Assembly: GCA_013044385.1 (NCBI GenBank)
Contig: JABEUN010000079.1
Location: 21,735-85,734 of the forward strand
Length of the DNA stretch: 64,000 nucleotides
Origin: Acidimicrobiaceae bacterium
GTDB taxonomy: Bacteria > Actinomycetota > Acidimicrobiia > Acidimicrobiales > Acidimicrobiaceae
Reading direction: 5' to 3'
The notes beneath the pieces were generated by a model, which was not told where the DNA came from, made no database searches, and saw nothing but the letters and a program-made list of their open reading frames with translations. Positions 63,142-64,000 of the stretch are shown here, one piece after another. Made by a program: the position numbers and the translations under genes. Position 1 is the first letter of the stretch. Each line of letters begins with the position of its first letter.

Positions 63142-63966
63142 CTAGATGGTGGTTATTGGACGAGATTGGAGCAAGAACAGTGAGTCATCACCATCAAACG
63201 CCCACTCGATGTCCTGCGGTCTGCCATAGAGATCCACGACTTTCCTAGCCAGTTCAGCCAGCATCTTCAACTCATGATCATCAAGGACAGGGTCATTGAC
63301 TACCTTGCGACGCTTCACCTCTCCGGAGAGATCTAGAACGTAGTGATCTGGAGTTACACTGCCGGAGACCACCGCTTCACCCAACCCAAAGGCCGCTTCA
63401 ACGATCATCCGATCACGACGACCCTGGACGGGATCGACGGTGAAGAGCACTCCCGACTTCTGGGAGTCGACCATCTGCTGCACGACCACCGCCATCCCTA
63501 TGTCCTCCAACGATCCTCTCTCCCGTCGATAGAAGACTGCACGGTCCGAGAAAAAGGAGAGCCAGCACTCCACTATGTACTTGACGATGTCATCGAATCC
63601 CCGTATGTTCAGGAAGGTCTCCTGTTGTCCCGCATAGCTTGCGGTCGCCGAATCCTCGGCGCATGCCGAAGACCGAACAGCAACTGGCTCAGTAAGTAGG
63701 GAGGTATGTTGAGCAATCAGCTCCAAGGGTGGAAGCGCTCGCTCAACGTATCCGCGCAACCGCTCTAGGTCCTGATTTTCTGCCAACACCTGCAGGTCCG
63801 TCTTGTTCACGGCGGCAAAGAACGCTGCTGATGTAACGACGAATCCGGGTGGGACGGGCATGCCAGCCGCCGTCATCACCGCCAGACTCGCACCTTTTCC
63901 ACCGCTGAGGCTCACGTCACGACAGGACGGGTCTCCGAATGGGATGACGAGCGGTGCATTGGTCAC
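63142..63966 (-). CDS. Stand-alone PEP synthase/dikinase N-terminal ATP-binding domain
   Basis: A 274-residue protein that consists only of the nucleotide-binding domain of PEP synthase/PPDK. It contains SGGKGASLAVMTAAGMPVPPGFVV (about 20-45), VAVRSSACAEDSATASYAGQQET (about 95-117), VVVQQMVDSQKSGVLFTVDP (about 160-180), VEAAFGLGEAVVSG (about 190) and a clean end at DSLFLLQSRPITTI. The swivelling His and PEP-binding domains are absent. Split enzymes of this type include phenylphosphate synthase, whose PpsB subunit is the ATP-binding part. The GTG start overlaps the stop of the partial gene upstream, which may encode the other domains. Confidence 0.88.
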   Translation of the reverse strand: MTNAPLVIPFGDPSCRDVSLSGGKGASLAVMTAAGMPVPPGFVVTSAAFFAAVNKTDLQVLAENQDLERLRGYVERALPPLELIAQHTSLLTEPVAVRSSACAEDSATASYAGQQETFLNIRGFDDIVKYIVECWLSFFSDRAVFYRRERGSLEDIGMAVVVQQMVDSQKSGVLFTVDPVQGRRDRMIVEAAFGLGEAVVSGSVTPDHYVLDLSGEVKRRKVVNDPVLDDHELKMLAELARKVVDLYGRPQDIEWAFDGDDSLFLLQSRPITTI

Positions 63967-64000
63967 TGTTCGACGCCCACTACAGTCCCGTGGTCGCTGA
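63963..64000 (-). CDS. Partial gene: last 11 codons (runs off the window)
   Basis: The frame reading SDHGTVVGVEQ and TGA overlaps the GTG start of the ATP-binding-domain gene by three bases. The short sequence is compatible with the end of a PEP-utilising swivelling domain, but too little is visible to assign it. Confidence 0.35.
   Translation of the reverse strand, partial: SDHGTVVGVEQ

Noticed and set aside
1..64000. CRISPR arrays, rRNA or tRNA genes
   Set aside because: No regularly spaced repeats and no convincing tRNA T-arm/acceptor pairing were seen; this was by eye, not by a dedicated program.

Overview
The window looks like chromosomal DNA of an actinobacterium, most likely of the Acidimicrobiia type. 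The reasons are the gene order pheS-pheT-argC-J-B-D-F-R-G-H, also seen in mycobacteria and relatives, an NDMA-dependent alcohol dehydrogenase beside a mycofactocin-type glycosyltransferase, many GTG/TTG starts, and moderately high GC. The assignment is inference; no rRNA is present and I recognised no tRNA.

Layout. 0-11 kb: a partial gene and dnaE on the minus strand, then the alcohol dehydrogenase, mftF and several poorly known genes on the plus strand. mftF is bracketed by a ~105-bp inverted repeat whose two copies both carry its RBS and first codons. 11.5-18.7 kb: a glycolate/glyoxylate module of malate synthase, glcD, glcE, glcF and an IclR regulator. 19-32 kb: the large minus-strand phenylalanyl-tRNA synthetase plus arginine biosynthesis block, with a putative ArgR operator before argC and a hotdog thioesterase at its end. 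32.5-34.7 kb: an overlapping aminotransferase/SDR pair. 35.8-38.7 kb: a tightly packed set of XRE-cupin regulator, B3/4 protein, PaiB-like protein and EamA exporter, with a RidA gene nearby on the other strand.

39.8-54.9 kb is accessory DNA. It holds a relaxase C-terminal remnant joined to a broken cupin gene, a set of oxidoreductases (ADH, SDR, two aldo/keto reductases) with their own regulator, a frameshifted resolvase, remnants of a relB/yafQ pair and of an SDR gene, intact hicBA and vapBC modules, a frameshifted repA-like helicase fragment cut off by a two-ORF insertion sequence whose inverted repeats I can place, and a 14-bp triplicate repeat at the 5' end of an unknown gene. This resembles an eroded integrated plasmid or conjugative element.

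56-64 kb is one tightly coupled minus-strand catabolic operon: an upstream gene of which only the end is visible, a stand-alone PEP-synthase-type ATP-binding domain, a fumarylacetoacetate-hydrolase-family enzyme, a small ABM-fold protein, a histidine phosphatase, an aldehyde dehydrogenase, and the FAD, 2Fe-2S and molybdopterin subunits of a xanthine-dehydrogenase-type hydroxylase. Its substrate is unknown. A split dikinase beside a phosphatase and a ring-type hydroxylase suggests a pathway through a phosphorylated intermediate.
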